A stretch of DNA of 64,000 nt from Microcella pacifica (GCF_009371975.2 NZ_VIKT02000002.1:153765-217764), one strand, 5' to 3'. Positions 37,087 through 47,055 are shown, numbered from the stretch's first letter. Numbers and translations are program-made. The notes: generated by a model from the sequence alone, not told the origin.

Positions 37087-39251
37087 CTCCGTCTGCACCT
37101 GCGACCAGCCAGTACTCCGCCGACCAGTTCACCGAGCTCCTCGCCTTGAGCGACGACGAGGTCGTCACGCACTCCTACGTGCACGACGTGGCGCTGCCCA
37201 GCGGCGGCACCCTCGCCCTCGTGACTCTCGACAACGGGCGCGACCACACGCGCCCCAGCACGCTCGGTCCGCAGGGCCTCCTCGAGCTCGCCCGCGTGCT
37301 CGACGAGCAGAAGGCGCGCGGCGCCGCCGGCGAGATTCAGGGCCTCGCGATCACGGGCAAGCCCTTCATCCTCGCTGCGGGCGCCGACCTGTCGAAGGTC
37401 GGCGACATCCCTAACCACGGAGCGGGGCGCCAGATGGCCCAGCTGGGCCACTATGCGCTCGGCAAGCTCGGCGAGCTGGGCATCCCGTCGTTCTGCTTCA
37501 TCAACGGGCTCGCTCTCGGGGGCGGCGTGGAGATCGCGCTCAACGCCGACTACCGCACACTCGACTCGAGCGCGGCGGCTCTCGCCCTGCCCGAGGTCTT
37601 CCTCGGCATCATCCCTGGCTGGGGAGGCGCCTGGCTGCTGCCCAACCTCATCGGCATCGAGAACGCCCTCAAGGTGGTCGTCGAGAACCCGCTCAAGAAC
37701 AACCGCACCCTCAAGCCGGCCGAAGCCTTCGAGCTCGGCATGGCGGACGTCATGTTCGGTCCCGCGACCTTCCTCGAAGACTCGATCCGCTGGGCGGACG
37801 GCGTCATCACGGGGGCCACGAAGGTCAAGCGCAAGAACGCCCCCGGCAAGATCGAGCGCACCGTGAAGTGGGATGCCGCGATCGGCATCGCTCGCTCGAT
37901 GCTCGAGAAGCGCATCGGCACCGTCGCCCGATCGCCGTACGTCGCGCTCGACCTCCTCAAGGCCGCCAAGAACACCGACAAGGCCGCAGGGTTCGCGGCC
38001 GAGGACGAGGCCCTCGCCGATCTCGTCTCGGGCGACCAGTTCCGCGCCTCGATCTATGCCTTCAACCTCGTCCAGAAGCGCGCCAAGAAGCCCGCGGGCG
38101 CCCCCGACAAGGACCTCGCGAAGCCCATCGCCAAGGTCGGGGTGCTCGGCGCCGGTCTCATGGCGAGCCAGTTCGCCCTGCTCTTCGTGCGCAGGCTGCA
38201 GGTGCCCGTCATCATCACCGACCTCGACCAGGAGCGCGTTGACAAGGGCCTCGACTACATTCGCGGCGAAATCTCCACCCTCGAGCAGAAGGGGCGCATC
38301 GACGGCGACGAGGCCAACCGGCTACGCGCGCTCGTCACGGGCACGATCGACAAGAAGGACTTCGCCGACTGCGACTGGGTCATCGAGGCCGTTTTCGAGG
38401 AGCTCACGATCAAGCAGGACCTCTTCGAGGAGATCGAGACCATCGTCTCCCCCGAGGCGATCCTCGCCACCAACACGTCCTCGCTCTCGGTCGAGAGGAT
38501 CGGCGAGAAGCTGCAGCACCCCGAGCGTCTCGTGGGCTTCCACTTCTTCAACCCCGTGGCCGTCATGCCGCTCATCGAGGTCGTCAATGCGCCCCGCACC
38601 GACGACGCGAGCCTCGCGACCGCGATGGTCGTCGCGGCAAAGCTGCGCAAGAACGCCGTCATCACCGCCGACTCCCCCGGCTTCGTCGTGAACCGCGTGC
38701 TCGCCAAGCTTCTCGGCGAAGCCATGCACGCCGTCGAGATCGGCACGCCCTTCGAGACCGTCGTCGAGGCGCAGCGCCACTTCGGGCTGCCCATGGACCC
38801 GTTCGTGCTGCTCGACCTCGTGGGCCTCAAGGTCGGCGCCCACGTGCTCGACACGCACCACGGCGCGTTCCCCGAGCGCTTCTTCGAGTCGCGCGCCCTC
38901 CACGAGCTCGCCGAGGCGGGAGTCCTGCTCGAGAAGGACGCCAAAGGCAATGCGAAGGGCATCGACAAGAAGGCGATCGCGATTGTCGCGAAGCACCGCC
39001 CGAAGGGCGCGACGCCGTGGACGCTCGAGGAGCTCACGCAGCGACTCGAGGACGGCCTCGCCGACGAGATTCACCGCATGCTCGAGGATGACGTCGTCGC
39101 CGCGCCGGAGGACATCGACCTGTGCATGATCCTCGGGGCGGGCTGGCCGTTCCAGATGGGCGGCATCACGCCGTTCCTCGACCGCGTGGGCGCCTCCGAG
39201 CGCGCGTTCGGCGACACCTTCCACCACCCGCCGATCCGCGGAGTGCGCTAG
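37083..39251 (+). CDS. FadB-type multifunctional enoyl-CoA hydratase / 3-hydroxyacyl-CoA dehydrogenase
   Basis: Carries out hydration and dehydrogenation in beta-oxidation. From the GTG at 37083 the protein has 722 residues. The crotonase domain (about 30-290) has GLALGGGVEIAL and LPEVFLGIIPGWGG. The NAD-binding domain (about 350-530) has GVLGAGLMASQFALLF, NTSSLSV and the active-site His in VGFHFFNPV. The C-terminal HAD domain has ADSPGFVVNRVL and a final repeat. GTG overlaps the thiolase TGA. The hydratase loop PGWGGA differs from the usual PGLGG but the oxyanion Gly is retained. Confidence 0.95.
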   Translation: MTPSAPATSQYSADQFTELLALSDDEVVTHSYVHDVALPSGGTLALVTLDNGRDHTRPSTLGPQGLLELARVLDEQKARGAAGEIQGLAITGKPFILAAGADLSKVGDIPNHGAGRQMAQLGHYALGKLGELGIPSFCFINGLALGGGVEIALNADYRTLDSSAAALALPEVFLGIIPGWGGAWLLPNLIGIENALKVVVENPLKNNRTLKPAEAFELGMADVMFGPATFLEDSIRWADGVITGATKVKRKNAPGKIERTVKWDAAIGIARSMLEKRIGTVARSPYVALDLLKAAKNTDKAAGFAAEDEALADLVSGDQFRASIYAFNLVQKRAKKPAGAPDKDLAKPIAKVGVLGAGLMASQFALLFVRRLQVPVIITDLDQERVDKGLDYIRGEISTLEQKGRIDGDEANRLRALVTGTIDKKDFADCDWVIEAVFEELTIKQDLFEEIETIVSPEAILATNTSSLSVERIGEKLQHPERLVGFHFFNPVAVMPLIEVVNAPRTDDASLATAMVVAAKLRKNAVITADSPGFVVNRVLAKLLGEAMHAVEIGTPFETVVEAQRHFGLPMDPFVLLDLVGLKVGAHVLDTHHGAFPERFFESRALHELAEAGVLLEKDAKGNAKGIDKKAIAIVAKHRPKGATPWTLEELTQRLEDGLADEIHRMLEDDVVAAPEDIDLCMILGAGWPFQMGGITPFLDRVGASERAFGDTFHHPPIRGVR

Positions 39252-39321
39252 CGACGAGGGGCTGTCTCGGGGCGCAGCGACCTAGCCGGATACTCCTAGA
39301 GATAAGGAGGGCGGGCGCCGC

Positions 39322-41268
39322 TCAGCGCGAGCGCTCGTCCTCGTCGACGGAGATCGAGGCGTCCTCCGGCAGCGGGCGCGCGACCGGGATGCGCGTGCCG
39401 AGCACCTGGGCGACGAGGTCTCGAGCGATCGCCTGCGAGGAGAGACCGACACGCTCGAGAATCTCGTCGCGGCTCGCGTGCTCGAGGAACTCGTCCGGCA
39501 GTCCCAGCTCGTCGACGGCCGTGTCCACTCCCGCCGCGCGCAGCTCCTGCCGGATGCGCGTGCCGATGCCGCCCACACGCACGCCGTCCTCGATGCTCAC
39601 GACGATGCGGTGCTCCCGCGCGAAGTCGATGATGCTCGGCGCGACGGGCACGACCCACCGCGGGTCCACGACGGTCGCGCCGATGCCCTGGTCGGCGAGG
39701 CGCTCGGCAACCTCGAGACCCATCTTCGCCATGGGCCCGACGGTGATGATGAGCACGTCCTTGTGCGGCGCCTCCCGCAGCACATCGACGCCGTCGCTCG
39801 TGCGACGCACGGCCTCGAACTCCGTGCCGACCGATCCCTTGGAGAAGCGCAGCACAGTCGGGGCGTCGTCGACGGCGACCGCTTCGGCAAGCTCCTCGCG
39901 CAGACGCGCCGCATCCCGCGGGGCGGCGAGACGGATGCCCGGCACGACTTGCAGGATCGCGAGGTCCCACATGCCGTGGTGGCTGGCCCCGTCGGGCCCC
40001 GTCACGCCCGCGCGATCCAGCACGAACGTGACCCCCGCGCGGTGCAGAGCCACATCCATGAGCACCTGGTCGAAGGCACGGTTGATGAAGGTCGCGTAGA
40101 GCGCGACGACGGGGTGTATGCCGCCGTAGGCGAGACCCGCGGCGGAGGTGACCGCGTGCTGCTCGGCGATGCCGACGTCGATGATGCGGTCCGGGTGCTT
40201 CTCCGCGAGCTTGTGCAGCCCCGTGGGGCGGAGCATCGCCGCCGTGATGCCCACGATGCGCCGGTCGCGATCGGCGAGGCTCACGATCTCGTCCGCGAAG
40301 ACGGAGGTCCAGGACGGCTTGCTCGCGGACTCCACGGGCTCGCCCGTCTCGGGGTCGATCTGGCCGACAGCGTGGAACTGGTCCGCGACGTCGGCGAGGG
40401 CCGGCTCGTAGCCCTTGCCCTTCTGGGTGATCGCATGCACGATCACGGGCGCCTCGTACTCCTTGGCCTGGCGCAGCGCGCGCTCCATGTCGCCCAGGTC
40501 GTGCCCGTCGACGGGGCCGATGTACTTGATGTCGAGGTTGCTGTAGAGGGACTCGTTGTTGCTCACGCGCGAGAGGAAGCCGTGCAGACCGCCGCGCACC
40601 CCGCGATAGACGGCACGCCCCGGAGCGCCGAGGGCTCCGAAGGCGCGCTCGGTGCTGCGGCGGAAGCGGTAGTACGAGCGCCGCGTGCGCACATCGGAGA
40701 GGAAGCGCGCCATGCCACCGATCGTCGGGGCGTAGGAGCGGCCGTTGTCGTTGACGACGATCACGAGGTTGCGGATGTTGTCGTCCGAGATGTTGTTGAG
40801 GGCCTCCCACGTCATGCCCCCCGTGAGCGAGCCGTCGCCCACGACCGCGACGACGTGACGATCTCCCTGCCCGGTCATCGAGAACGCGCGCGAGATGCCG
40901 TCGGCCCAGCTCAGCGAACTCGAGGCGTGCGAGCTCTCGACGATGTCGTGCTCCGACTCGGCCCTCTGCGGGTACCCCGCCAGGCCGCCCTTCATGCGCA
41001 ACCGGCTGAAGTCCTGGCGGCCGGTCAAGAGTTTGTGCACGTACGACTGGTGGCCCGTGTCCCACACGATCGCATCGCGCGGCGAGTCGAACACGCGATG
41101 GATGCCGATCGTGAGCTCGACGACCCCGAGGTTCGGGCCCAGATGCCCACCCGTCTTCGACACCTCGGCGACCAGGAAGCGCCGGATCTCTTCCGCAAGC
41201 TCGACGAGCTCGGCGGGGGTCAGACGGTCAAGATCGCGGGGGCCGTGAACGGTCTCGAGTAGTGCCAT
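39322..41268 (-). CDS. dxs: 1-deoxy-D-xylulose-5-phosphate synthase
   Basis: First enzyme of the MEP isoprenoid pathway; condenses pyruvate and glyceraldehyde 3-phosphate using TPP. The 648-residue protein has GGHLGPNLGVVELT (40-53) with the catalytic His, the TPP motif GDGSLTGGM (144-152) and NDNGRSYAP. The transketolase pyrimidine domain includes EQHAVTSAAGLAYGG, and the C-terminal domain SIEDGVRVGGIG. The TAGAGT hexamer lies six bases before the ATG, so the mRNA looks leaderless. It converges on the FadB-type gene; the 70-base gap has only a weak CTCCT/AGGAG hairpin. Confidence 0.98.
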   Translation of the reverse strand: MALLETVHGPRDLDRLTPAELVELAEEIRRFLVAEVSKTGGHLGPNLGVVELTIGIHRVFDSPRDAIVWDTGHQSYVHKLLTGRQDFSRLRMKGGLAGYPQRAESEHDIVESSHASSSLSWADGISRAFSMTGQGDRHVVAVVGDGSLTGGMTWEALNNISDDNIRNLVIVVNDNGRSYAPTIGGMARFLSDVRTRRSYYRFRRSTERAFGALGAPGRAVYRGVRGGLHGFLSRVSNNESLYSNLDIKYIGPVDGHDLGDMERALRQAKEYEAPVIVHAITQKGKGYEPALADVADQFHAVGQIDPETGEPVESASKPSWTSVFADEIVSLADRDRRIVGITAAMLRPTGLHKLAEKHPDRIIDVGIAEQHAVTSAAGLAYGGIHPVVALYATFINRAFDQVLMDVALHRAGVTFVLDRAGVTGPDGASHHGMWDLAILQVVPGIRLAAPRDAARLREELAEAVAVDDAPTVLRFSKGSVGTEFEAVRRTSDGVDVLREAPHKDVLIITVGPMAKMGLEVAERLADQGIGATVVDPRWVVPVAPSIIDFAREHRIVVSIEDGVRVGGIGTRIRQELRAAGVDTAVDELGLPDEFLEHASRDEILERVGLSSQAIARDLVAQVLGTRIPVARPLPEDASISVDEDERSR

Positions 41269-41274
41269 GACGTC

Positions 41275-41280
41275 ACTCTA
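41275..41280 (-). promoter_or_regulatory. Leaderless-type -10 element for dxs
   Basis: TAGAGT on the minus strand, six bases before the dxs ATG and about 20 bases downstream of the acnA terminator hairpin. No Shine-Dalgarno sequence is present. Confidence 0.5.
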
Positions 41281-41301
41281 CGCGAGCGCGCTGGAGCTAT
41301 G

Positions 41302-41326
41302 GCTGAAGGCCCGGTGGGCCTTCAGC
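41302..41326 (-). terminator. Terminator hairpin after acnA
   Basis: A perfect 11-bp stem (GCTGAAGGCCC with GGGCCTTCAGC) with a 3-base loop, about 50 bases past the acnA stop and before the dxs promoter. It is the strongest hairpin I found by eye in the window. Confidence 0.8.
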
Positions 41327-41378
41327 GCGACGCCAGCGCCGCCGAGCGGAGACGCTCGGCGGGTCGCGTGCGCGGGTG

Positions 41379-44210
41379 CTACACGAGTGAGCGCAGCACG
41401 TACTGGAGGATGCCGCCGTTGCGGTAGTAGTCCGCCTCGCCGGGGGTGTCGATGCGCACGACCGCGTCGAACTCGACGGTCTCCTTGCCCGGCGCGGAGT
41501 GCTCGCTCGGCGTCGCGACAACGTGAACCGTGCGGGGCGTCCGACCCTCGTTGAGCTCCTCGATACCCGAGATGGCGATGACCTCCGTGCCGTCGAGGCC
41601 GAGCGACTCGGCGGTCTCGCCGGCCGGGAACTGCAGCGGAATCACACCCATGCCGATGAGGTTCGACCGGTGGATGCGCTCGAAGCTCTCGGCGATCACG
41701 GCGCTCACGCCGAGCAGGCTCGTGCCCTTGGCTGCCCAGTCGCGGCTCGAGCCCGAACCGTACTCCTTGCCGGCGAGGATGACGAGAGGAGTCGACGCGG
41801 CCTGGTAGTTCTCGCTCGCGTCGTAGATGAACGCCTGCGGAGCATCCGGCTTCGTGAAGTCCCTCGTGAAGCCGCCTTCGACACCCGCACCATCGTTGAA
41901 CGACGCAAGCAGCTGGTTGCGGAGGCGGATGTTCGCGAACGTGCCCCGGATCATGACCTCGTGGTTGCCGCGGCGCGACCCGTAGGAGTTGAAGTCCTTG
42001 CGGTCGACGCCGTGCTCCGTGAGGTAGCGGCCCGCAGGCGAATCGGCCTTGATCGATCCGGCAGGGCTGATGTGGTCGGTCGTCACCGAGTCACCGAGCT
42101 TCGCGAGCACGCGGGCGCCCGAGATATCGGAGACGGGAGTCGTCTCGAGCGTGAGCCCCTCGAAGTACGGAGGCTTGCGCACGTACGTCGAGTCGGCATC
42201 CCACTCGAAGGTCGCGCCGTCGGGCGTGGGCAGCGACTTCCATCGCTCATCGCCCTCGAAGACCGAGGCGTACTGGTGGGTGAACATGCTCGTGTCGATC
42301 GAGGAGTCGATCGTCGACTGCACCTCGCTCGCCTCGGGCCAGATGTCGCGCAGGAAGACGTCCTTGCCCTCCTGGTCCTGCCCGAGCGGGTCGCTCTCGA
42401 AATCGAAGTTCATCGACCCGGCGAGTGCGTAGGCGATCACGAGAGGCGGGCTCGCGAGGTAGTTCATCTTCACATCGGGGTTGATGCGCCCCTCGAAGTT
42501 GCGGTTGCCCGACAGCACGGCCGTGACCGCGAGGTCCTTCTCGGCGATCGCCGCCGAGATCTCGTCGGCGAGCGGACCCGAATTGCCGATGCACGTCGTG
42601 CAGCCGTAACCGACCGTGAAAAAGCCCAGTGCCTCGAGGTCGTCAGTCAGGCCGGCCTTCTCGTAGTAGTCCGTCACGACCTTGGAGCCGGGAGCGAGCG
42701 TCGTCTTGACCCAGGGCTTCGCCGTGAGGCCCTTGCGGGCCGCGTTGCGGGCCAAGAGGCCCGCGGCGAGCATGACCGAGGGGTTCGAAGTGTTCGTGCA
42801 CGAGGTGATCGCGGCGATCGTCACGGCACCGTGGTCGAGCGTGAACTCCTTCCCGTTGACCGTGACGTCGATCGGGTTCGAGGCGGCGCGCGGTGCCTGC
42901 GAGCGATGGCGGTGGTCGATGCGGTGCGCCGACTCCTCGTCATCGGGAGTGAAGCCCACGGGGTCGGAGGCGGGGAAGGTGCCCTCCACTGCGGCGTCGA
43001 CACCCGAGTGGTCGGTCGACGTGTACTCGCCCAGAACCGTCTCGAAGGCGGTCTGCGCGTTCGTGAGCTCGATGCGGTCCTGCGGGCGCTTGGGGCCTGC
43101 GATGGAGGGGACCACCGTGCTGAGGTCGAGCTCGATGTACTCGCTGAAGACGGGCTCGACGCTCGGGTCGTGCCACATGGTCTGCATGCGCGAGTATGCC
43201 TCGACGAGCGCGACCTGTTCGTCGGAGCGGCCCGTGAGACGCAGGTAGTCCAGCGTCACGTCGTCGACGGGGAACATCGCGGCCGTCGACCCGAACTCGG
43301 GGCTCATGTTGCCGATCGTCGCGCGGTTCGCCAGAGGAACCTGGGCGACGCCGTCGCCGTAGAACTCCACGAACTTGCCGACCACTCCGTGCTTGCGCAG
43401 CATCTCGGTGATCGTCAGCACGACGTCGGTCGCGGTGACGCCCGTCGGGATCGCTCCCGTGAGCTTGAAGCCCACCACCTTGGGAATGAGCATGGAGACC
43501 GGCTGGCCCAGCATCGCGGCTTCCGCCTCGATGCCGCCCACGCCCCAGCCGAGCACGCCGAGCCCGTTGACCATGGTCGTGTGCGAGTCGGTGCCGACGC
43601 ACGTGTCGGGGTAGGCGCGCAGCGCGCCGTCGACCTCCCGCGTGTAGGTCACCTTCGCGAGGTGCTCGATGTTGACCTGGTGCACGATGCCCGTGCCGGG
43701 CGGCACGACCTTGAAGTCGTCGAAGGCGGTCTGGCCCCACCGCAGGAACTGGTAGCGCTCGCCATTGCGCTCGTACTCGATCTCGACGTTGCGCTCGAGG
43801 GCATCCTCGCTGCCGAACAGGTCGGCGATGACGGAGTGGTCGATGACGAGCTCGGCAGGCGCGAGCGGGTTGATCTTGTGCGGGTCGCCCCCGAGCTCGG
43901 CGACCGCCTCTCGCATCGTCGCGAGGTCGACGATGCAGGGCACGCCCGTGAAGTCCTGCATGACCACGCGGGCGGGCGTGAACTGAATCTCGGTGTCGGG
44001 CTCGGCGGTCGGCTGCCAGGCACCGAGCGCTCGGATCTGCTGATCGGTGACGTTCTTGCCGTCCTCGGTGCGCAGCAGGTTCTCGAGCAGCACCTTGAGG
44101 CTGAAGGGAAGCTTCTCGTAGCCGGGAACCTTGTCGATGCGGAACACCTGGTACTCGGTACCGGCCACGTCGAGGGTGTCGAGGGCGTCGAAACTGTTCA
44201 CTGCAGACAC
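41379..44210 (-). CDS. acnA: Aconitate hydratase A
   Basis: TCA-cycle enzyme interconverting citrate and isocitrate through a [4Fe-4S] cluster. From the GTG at 44208-44210 the protein has 943 residues. Cluster ligands are Cys471 in TSCTNTSNP and Cys537 and Cys540 in [31 protein letters not shown] and the swivel-domain [10 protein letters not shown] are also present. A His/Arg/Asp-rich insert (about 425-443) is non-conserved. AAGGAGA precedes the start. The open frame extends 20 codons upstream, but [13 protein letters not shown] is not family-like. A palindrome 95 bases upstream may regulate it. Confidence 0.97.
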   Translation of the reverse strand: MSAVNSFDALDTLDVAGTEYQVFRIDKVPGYEKLPFSLKVLLENLLRTEDGKNVTDQQIRALGAWQPTAEPDTEIQFTPARVVMQDFTGVPCIVDLATMREAVAELGGDPHKINPLAPAELVIDHSVIADLFGSEDALERNVEIEYERNGERYQFLRWGQTAFDDFKVVPPGTGIVHQVNIEHLAKVTYTREVDGALRAYPDTCVGTDSHTTMVNGLGVLGWGVGGIEAEAAMLGQPVSMLIPKVVGFKLTGAIPTGVTATDVVLTITEMLRKHGVVGKFVEFYGDGVAQVPLANRATIGNMSPEFGSTAAMFPVDDVTLDYLRLTGRSDEQVALVEAYSRMQTMWHDPSVEPVFSEYIELDLSTVVPSIAGPKRPQDRIELTNAQTAFETVLGEYTSTDHSGVDAAVEGTFPASDPVGFTPDDEESAHRIDHRHRSQAPRAASNPIDVTVNGKEFTLDHGAVTIAAITSCTNTSNPSVMLAAGLLARNAARKGLTAKPWVKTTLAPGSKVVTDYYEKAGLTDDLEALGFFTVGYGCTTCIGNSGPLADEISAAIAEKDLAVTAVLSGNRNFEGRINPDVKMNYLASPPLVIAYALAGSMNFDFESDPLGQDQEGKDVFLRDIWPEASEVQSTIDSSIDTSMFTHQYASVFEGDERWKSLPTPDGATFEWDADSTYVRKPPYFEGLTLETTPVSDISGARVLAKLGDSVTTDHISPAGSIKADSPAGRYLTEHGVDRKDFNSYGSRRGNHEVMIRGTFANIRLRNQLLASFNDGAGVEGGFTRDFTKPDAPQAFIYDASENYQAASTPLVILAGKEYGSGSSRDWAAKGTSLLGVSAVIAESFERIHRSNLIGMGVIPLQFPAGETAESLGLDGTEVIAISGIEELNEGRTPRTVHVVATPSEHSAPGKETVEFDAVVRIDTPGEADYYRNGGILQYVLRSLV

Positions 44211-44276
44211 GTCAGGTCTCCTTACACGAAATGGTGGCGACGCCAATGCCCACGGCGTCGCGTCCAGCACGCCGCC

Positions 44277-44282
44277 AGCCTA
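44277..44282 (-). promoter_or_regulatory. Candidate -10 element for acnA
   Basis: TAGGCT on the minus strand would set transcription start near 44270, about 60 bases before the GTG. The palindrome at 44305-44326 would then lie roughly at -35 to -56. Confidence 0.4.
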
Positions 44283-44304
44283 GTCGCCGCGCCGCACTGC
44301 GCTA

Positions 44305-44326
44305 TTTATCTTGATGTCGAGATAAA
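44305..44326 (-). promoter_or_regulatory. Palindromic operator candidate upstream of acnA
   Basis: A 22-bp imperfect palindrome with arms TTTATCT and AGATAAA around TGATGTCG (9 of 11 pairs match). It is strikingly AT-rich for its surroundings. It resembles in layout the inverted repeats bound by MarR-family regulators at aconitase promoters in other actinobacteria. It lies 95 bases from the acnA start and just after the DUF3159 stop. Confidence 0.55.
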
Positions 44327-44335
44327 AAGACACTA

Positions 44336-45079
44336 TCACTCGGGCGCGGCATCGCCTGCCGGCGCCGTCGAGGCGGCACCGCGCGCATACACGGCACGCA
44401 CCATGAGCCACGTGACCCACAGGACTGCGGCGTAGAGCGGCAAGCCCATGAGCAGCTTCGTCGCCGCCAGGGCGGCCGCCTGCTCCGCCACGTAGAAGGG
44501 AACCTGCACGCCGAGCCGGAGGACGAACATCCCGACCCACAGCCAGGTCGCGACCGTGAGGACGGTGCGCTTCGCCGGGTCCGCCCGCCACTCGGCATCA
44601 CCGGTGAGCAGCGCCGTGATGACGCCGATGAGGGGTCGACGGACGAGAAGGCTCACGAGCAGCGCGGCGAGCCACACGCCGTTGATCACGAAGCCGAGAA
44701 GGAAGTTCTCCTCCGCCCGACCCGTCCACAGGGCGAGACCGGCCGACAGACCGATGCCCACGAGCCCGATGACGGCGGGGGCGATCGGCGAGCGCGTGAG
44801 CGCGCGCACCAGCACGAAGACGACCGCAATGCCGAGCGGCACGAGCACCGAGGGCGCGACCTCCTGCGTGATCGTGAACACGATGAGGAAGAGGAAGCCG
44901 GGCAGAAGCGACTCGATGAGGCCCCGCACACCGCCCACGGCGCCCCACAGAGCGTGCGCGGTGGGGCGCTCACCAGGCTCGACGCGGCCGAAACCCGAGC
45001 GGCGCGCCGCCTCGGTCAGGGCGGCGCGGACATCCGGATCCGCAGGCTCGTCGCGCGACGGGGTCGAAGCGTCGCTCAC
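44336..45079 (-). CDS. DUF3159 family membrane protein
   Basis: The 247-residue protein has a charged N-terminus and five to six TMs (about 50-70, 75-90, 97-115, 122-140, 170-190 and 205-235). FGRVEPGERPTAHALWGAVGGVRGLIESLLPGF is divided by family-typical Gly/Pro spacing, and GDAEWRADPAKRT is the conserved loop. The function is unknown; this actinobacterial family is adjacent to DUF3710 and dut in many genomes. The GTG overlaps the DUF3710 stop (GTGA at 45076-45079). Confidence 0.92.
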   Translation of the reverse strand: MSDASTPSRDEPADPDVRAALTEAARRSGFGRVEPGERPTAHALWGAVGGVRGLIESLLPGFLFLIVFTITQEVAPSVLVPLGIAVVFVLVRALTRSPIAPAVIGLVGIGLSAGLALWTGRAEENFLLGFVINGVWLAALLVSLLVRRPLIGVITALLTGDAEWRADPAKRTVLTVATWLWVGMFVLRLGVQVPFYVAEQAAALAATKLLMGLPLYAAVLWVTWLMVRAVYARGAASTAPAGDAAPE

Positions 45080-45711
45080 GAGCCGACTGTCGGCGCTGAC
45101 GGCGCGCCCGGAGCCGTCGCCCCCTGGGGGACGTGGAGGGGAATCAGGTCGCGCGGCGGCATCGGTGTTGTCCCTCGCACGACGACGATGCTGCGGAAGA
45201 CATCGTCGATCGCCTCGGCGGCGGCGGCATCAGCCGCGCCCTGCCCCGCGACGACCCCGCGCAGGAACCAGCGCGGGCCGTCGACCCCGATGAAGCGCGC
45301 GAGGCGGGTCGTGCCGCTCTCGCCTCCAGCGACGGGAATGCGTGCGACGAGCTCGGGGCCGAAAGCGCCCTCGCGCTCGGTCACCTCACCGCCCTGCGAC
45401 CGCACCTGCTCGGCGATCTGCGCCCTGATCTCGTGCCACAGACCGCTCGACCGCGGCGCGGCGAACGGCTGCACCTGCAGGGTCGAACCGCTGTAGTCGA
45501 TGCTCACCGCCACGACGCGCTTGCTGGACTCGTCGACCTCCAGGCGCAGCTGCAGATCGGTGCGCGGTACGAGCTTCACGCCGCCGAGATCGACGTAGGG
45601 CCGCACCGCGTTGGCCTCGCTCTCGTCGAGAGGGCCGGACTCGGCCCGGTCGGCCGGGGCGGACTTCGCGTCGTCGGGCAGCGGCCCGTCGGCGAGCAGG
45701 GGATCGGTCAC
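45076..45711 (-). CDS. DUF3710 family protein
   Basis: The 211-residue soluble protein has an acidic N-terminal segment, then YVDLGGVKLVPR (about 40-51), LQVQPFAAPRSSGLWHEIR and the conserved FIGVDGPRWFLRGV (about 140-153). The function is unknown. The start GTG overlaps the dut stop region, and the end overlaps the DUF3159 start, so dut, DUF3710 and DUF3159 form a coupled operon. Confidence 0.93.
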   Translation of the reverse strand: MTDPLLADGPLPDDAKSAPADRAESGPLDESEANAVRPYVDLGGVKLVPRTDLQLRLEVDESSKRVVAVSIDYSGSTLQVQPFAAPRSSGLWHEIRAQIAEQVRSQGGEVTEREGAFGPELVARIPVAGGESGTTRLARFIGVDGPRWFLRGVVAGQGAADAAAAEAIDDVFRSIVVVRGTTPMPPRDLIPLHVPQGATAPGAPSAPTVGS

Positions 45712-46175
45712 GCGGAGGCTCCTTCGGTCGATTCCAGCCCCTCACCGTAGCCGGTTGAGCCGAATCCGCGCTGACCACGATGCGAACCGGGAAGAGACTC
45801 CACGGGAACGAAGCGTGCCCGAACGACGGGCCAGATGATGAGTTGCGCGATGCGGTCGCCGACCGCGATCGAGTAGCTCTCGTGCGCGTCCGTGTTCAGC
45901 AGGGTGACGCGCAGCTCGCCTCGGTAGCCGGCGTCGACTGTGCCGGGCGAGTTGACGATCGTGATGCCGTGCTTCGCCGCGAGTCCGCTGCGCGGCACGA
46001 CGAAGGCGGCGAAGCCGTCGGGAAGCGCGATCGCGCACCCGGTGCCGATCGTCGCTCGCTCGCCGGGGGCCAGCACGACCGCCTCCGCCGCGGAGAGGTC
46101 GGCCCCCGCATCACCGGGGTGACCGTAGGCGGGGATCGGTGAACCGGTCAGCAGAACTTCGACGGTAGCGGGCAC
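45708..46175 (-). CDS. dut: dUTP diphosphatase
   Basis: Hydrolyses dUTP to dUMP, keeping uracil out of DNA. The 155-residue protein has all five trimeric dUTPase motifs: DAGADLSA (22-29), PRSGLAAKHG, GTVDAGYRGELRV, GDRIAQLII and RGQRGFGSTG. The start is GTG at 46173-46175. TAGCCT lies seven bases upstream, and no ribosome-binding site is seen, so a leaderless mRNA is likely. It leads the dut-DUF3710-DUF3159 operon and diverges from DUF3093. Confidence 0.97.
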   Translation of the reverse strand: MPATVEVLLTGSPIPAYGHPGDAGADLSAAEAVVLAPGERATIGTGCAIALPDGFAAFVVPRSGLAAKHGITIVNSPGTVDAGYRGELRVTLLNTDAHESYSIAVGDRIAQLIIWPVVRARFVPVESLPGSHRGQRGFGSTGYGEGLESTEGASA

Positions 46176-46182
46176 GCGGTCG

Positions 46183-46188
46183 AGGCTA
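46183..46188 (-). promoter_or_regulatory. Leaderless-type -10 element for dut
   Basis: TAGCCT on the minus strand, seven bases before the dut GTG, within the 33-base divergent gap to DUF3093. The DUF3093 start has a weaker TCAAAT six bases upstream on the plus strand. Confidence 0.45.
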
Positions 46189-46208
46189 GTGCATGGTCAA
46201 ATAGGGGC

Positions 46209-46664
46209 ATGCCCGAGTTTCGAGAGCGACTGCACCCCTCCCCCTGGCTCCACCTCGTGGCGCTGCTCGCGCTCCCCGCGAGCATGCTCGTGCTCGCCCC
46301 TGTGAGCCTGCCCGCCGGGGTCGCCACGGGAGTCATCCTGAGCGGAGGGCTCATCGTGCTGCTGTGGGCACTCGCTCCGGTGATCGAGATCGCGGACGGC
46401 GCGCTCAGGGCGGGGCGCGCGCGCATTCCGATACATCTCCTCGGCTCGGTCGAGGTCACGCGCGGCGAGGAGGCACGGCAGGCGCGCGGACCCAGTCTGG
46501 ATGCTCGCGCCTGGCTTCTGCTGCGGGGCGACGTCGACCCCGTCGTGCGCATCGAGGTCACCGACGCCGACGACCCCACGCCCTACTGGCTCATCTCGAG
46601 CCGCCGACCGGAGGAGCTCGCGCTCGCCATCACCTCAGCAGCGCCGGCGCAAGAGCATCCCTGA
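46209..46664 (+). CDS. DUF3093 family membrane protein
   Basis: The 151-residue protein has two TMs (about 15-34 and 38-57) followed by a PH-like cytoplasmic region. LDARAWLLLRGDVDPVVRIE and DDPTPYWLISSRRPEEL are diagnostic of this actinobacterial family. The function is unknown. It diverges from dut with 33 bases between starts, and converges on the DUF4193 gene. The conserved dut-DUF3093-DUF4193-sepH neighbourhood is typical of Microbacteriaceae relatives. Confidence 0.93.
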   Translation: MPEFRERLHPSPWLHLVALLALPASMLVLAPVSLPAGVATGVILSGGLIVLLWALAPVIEIADGALRAGRARIPIHLLGSVEVTRGEEARQARGPSLDARAWLLLRGDVDPVVRIEVTDADDPTPYWLISSRRPEELALAITSAAPAQEHP

Positions 46665-46720
46665 GTTCGGCGCCCAGGACCTCAGAGTCGACGATCAGCA
46701 CCAAGGGTCACTGGTCGGGC

Positions 46721-47008
46721 TCAGGCGCACTCGCGGCAGATGGCGCCGAGCTTCTCCTGGTGGTCGAGCTGCGAACGGTGCTTCACGAGGAAGCAGCTGA
46801 CGCACGTGAACTCGTCAGCCTGCGGCGGCAGCACCACGACATCGAGGTCGAGGTCGGCGAGGTCTTGGCCCGCGAGTTCGAAGCCGGGGTTATCGGCATC
46901 GTCGGCGTCGACGACACCCGACATCTTGTCGGGAACCCGCTCCTGCAAGGCCTGGATCGAGTCGGTCTCCTCGTCCGTCTTGCGGGGGGCGTCGTAGTCG
47001 GTTGCCAT
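46721..47008 (-). CDS. DUF4193 family zinc-ribbon-like protein
   Basis: The 95-residue protein begins MATDYDAPRKTDEE and has an acidic middle (VDADDADNPGFELAGQDL) and two Cys pairs, C69-x2-C72 and C91-x2-C94, probably binding one zinc. DEFTCVSCFLVKHRSQL and ICRECA are diagnostic. The function is unknown. The ATG at 47006-47008 has GAGAAGTGG upstream; the frame further up to 47131 is not conserved. It diverges from sepH across about 205 bases that hold its candidate promoter. Confidence 0.93.
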   Translation of the reverse strand: MATDYDAPRKTDEETDSIQALQERVPDKMSGVVDADDADNPGFELAGQDLADLDLDVVVLPPQADEFTCVSCFLVKHRSQLDHQEKLGAICRECA

Positions 47009-47055
47009 GCCATTCCACTTCTCGTCGGTGCTCGGGCGCCGCGTTCGGCGCGCAC

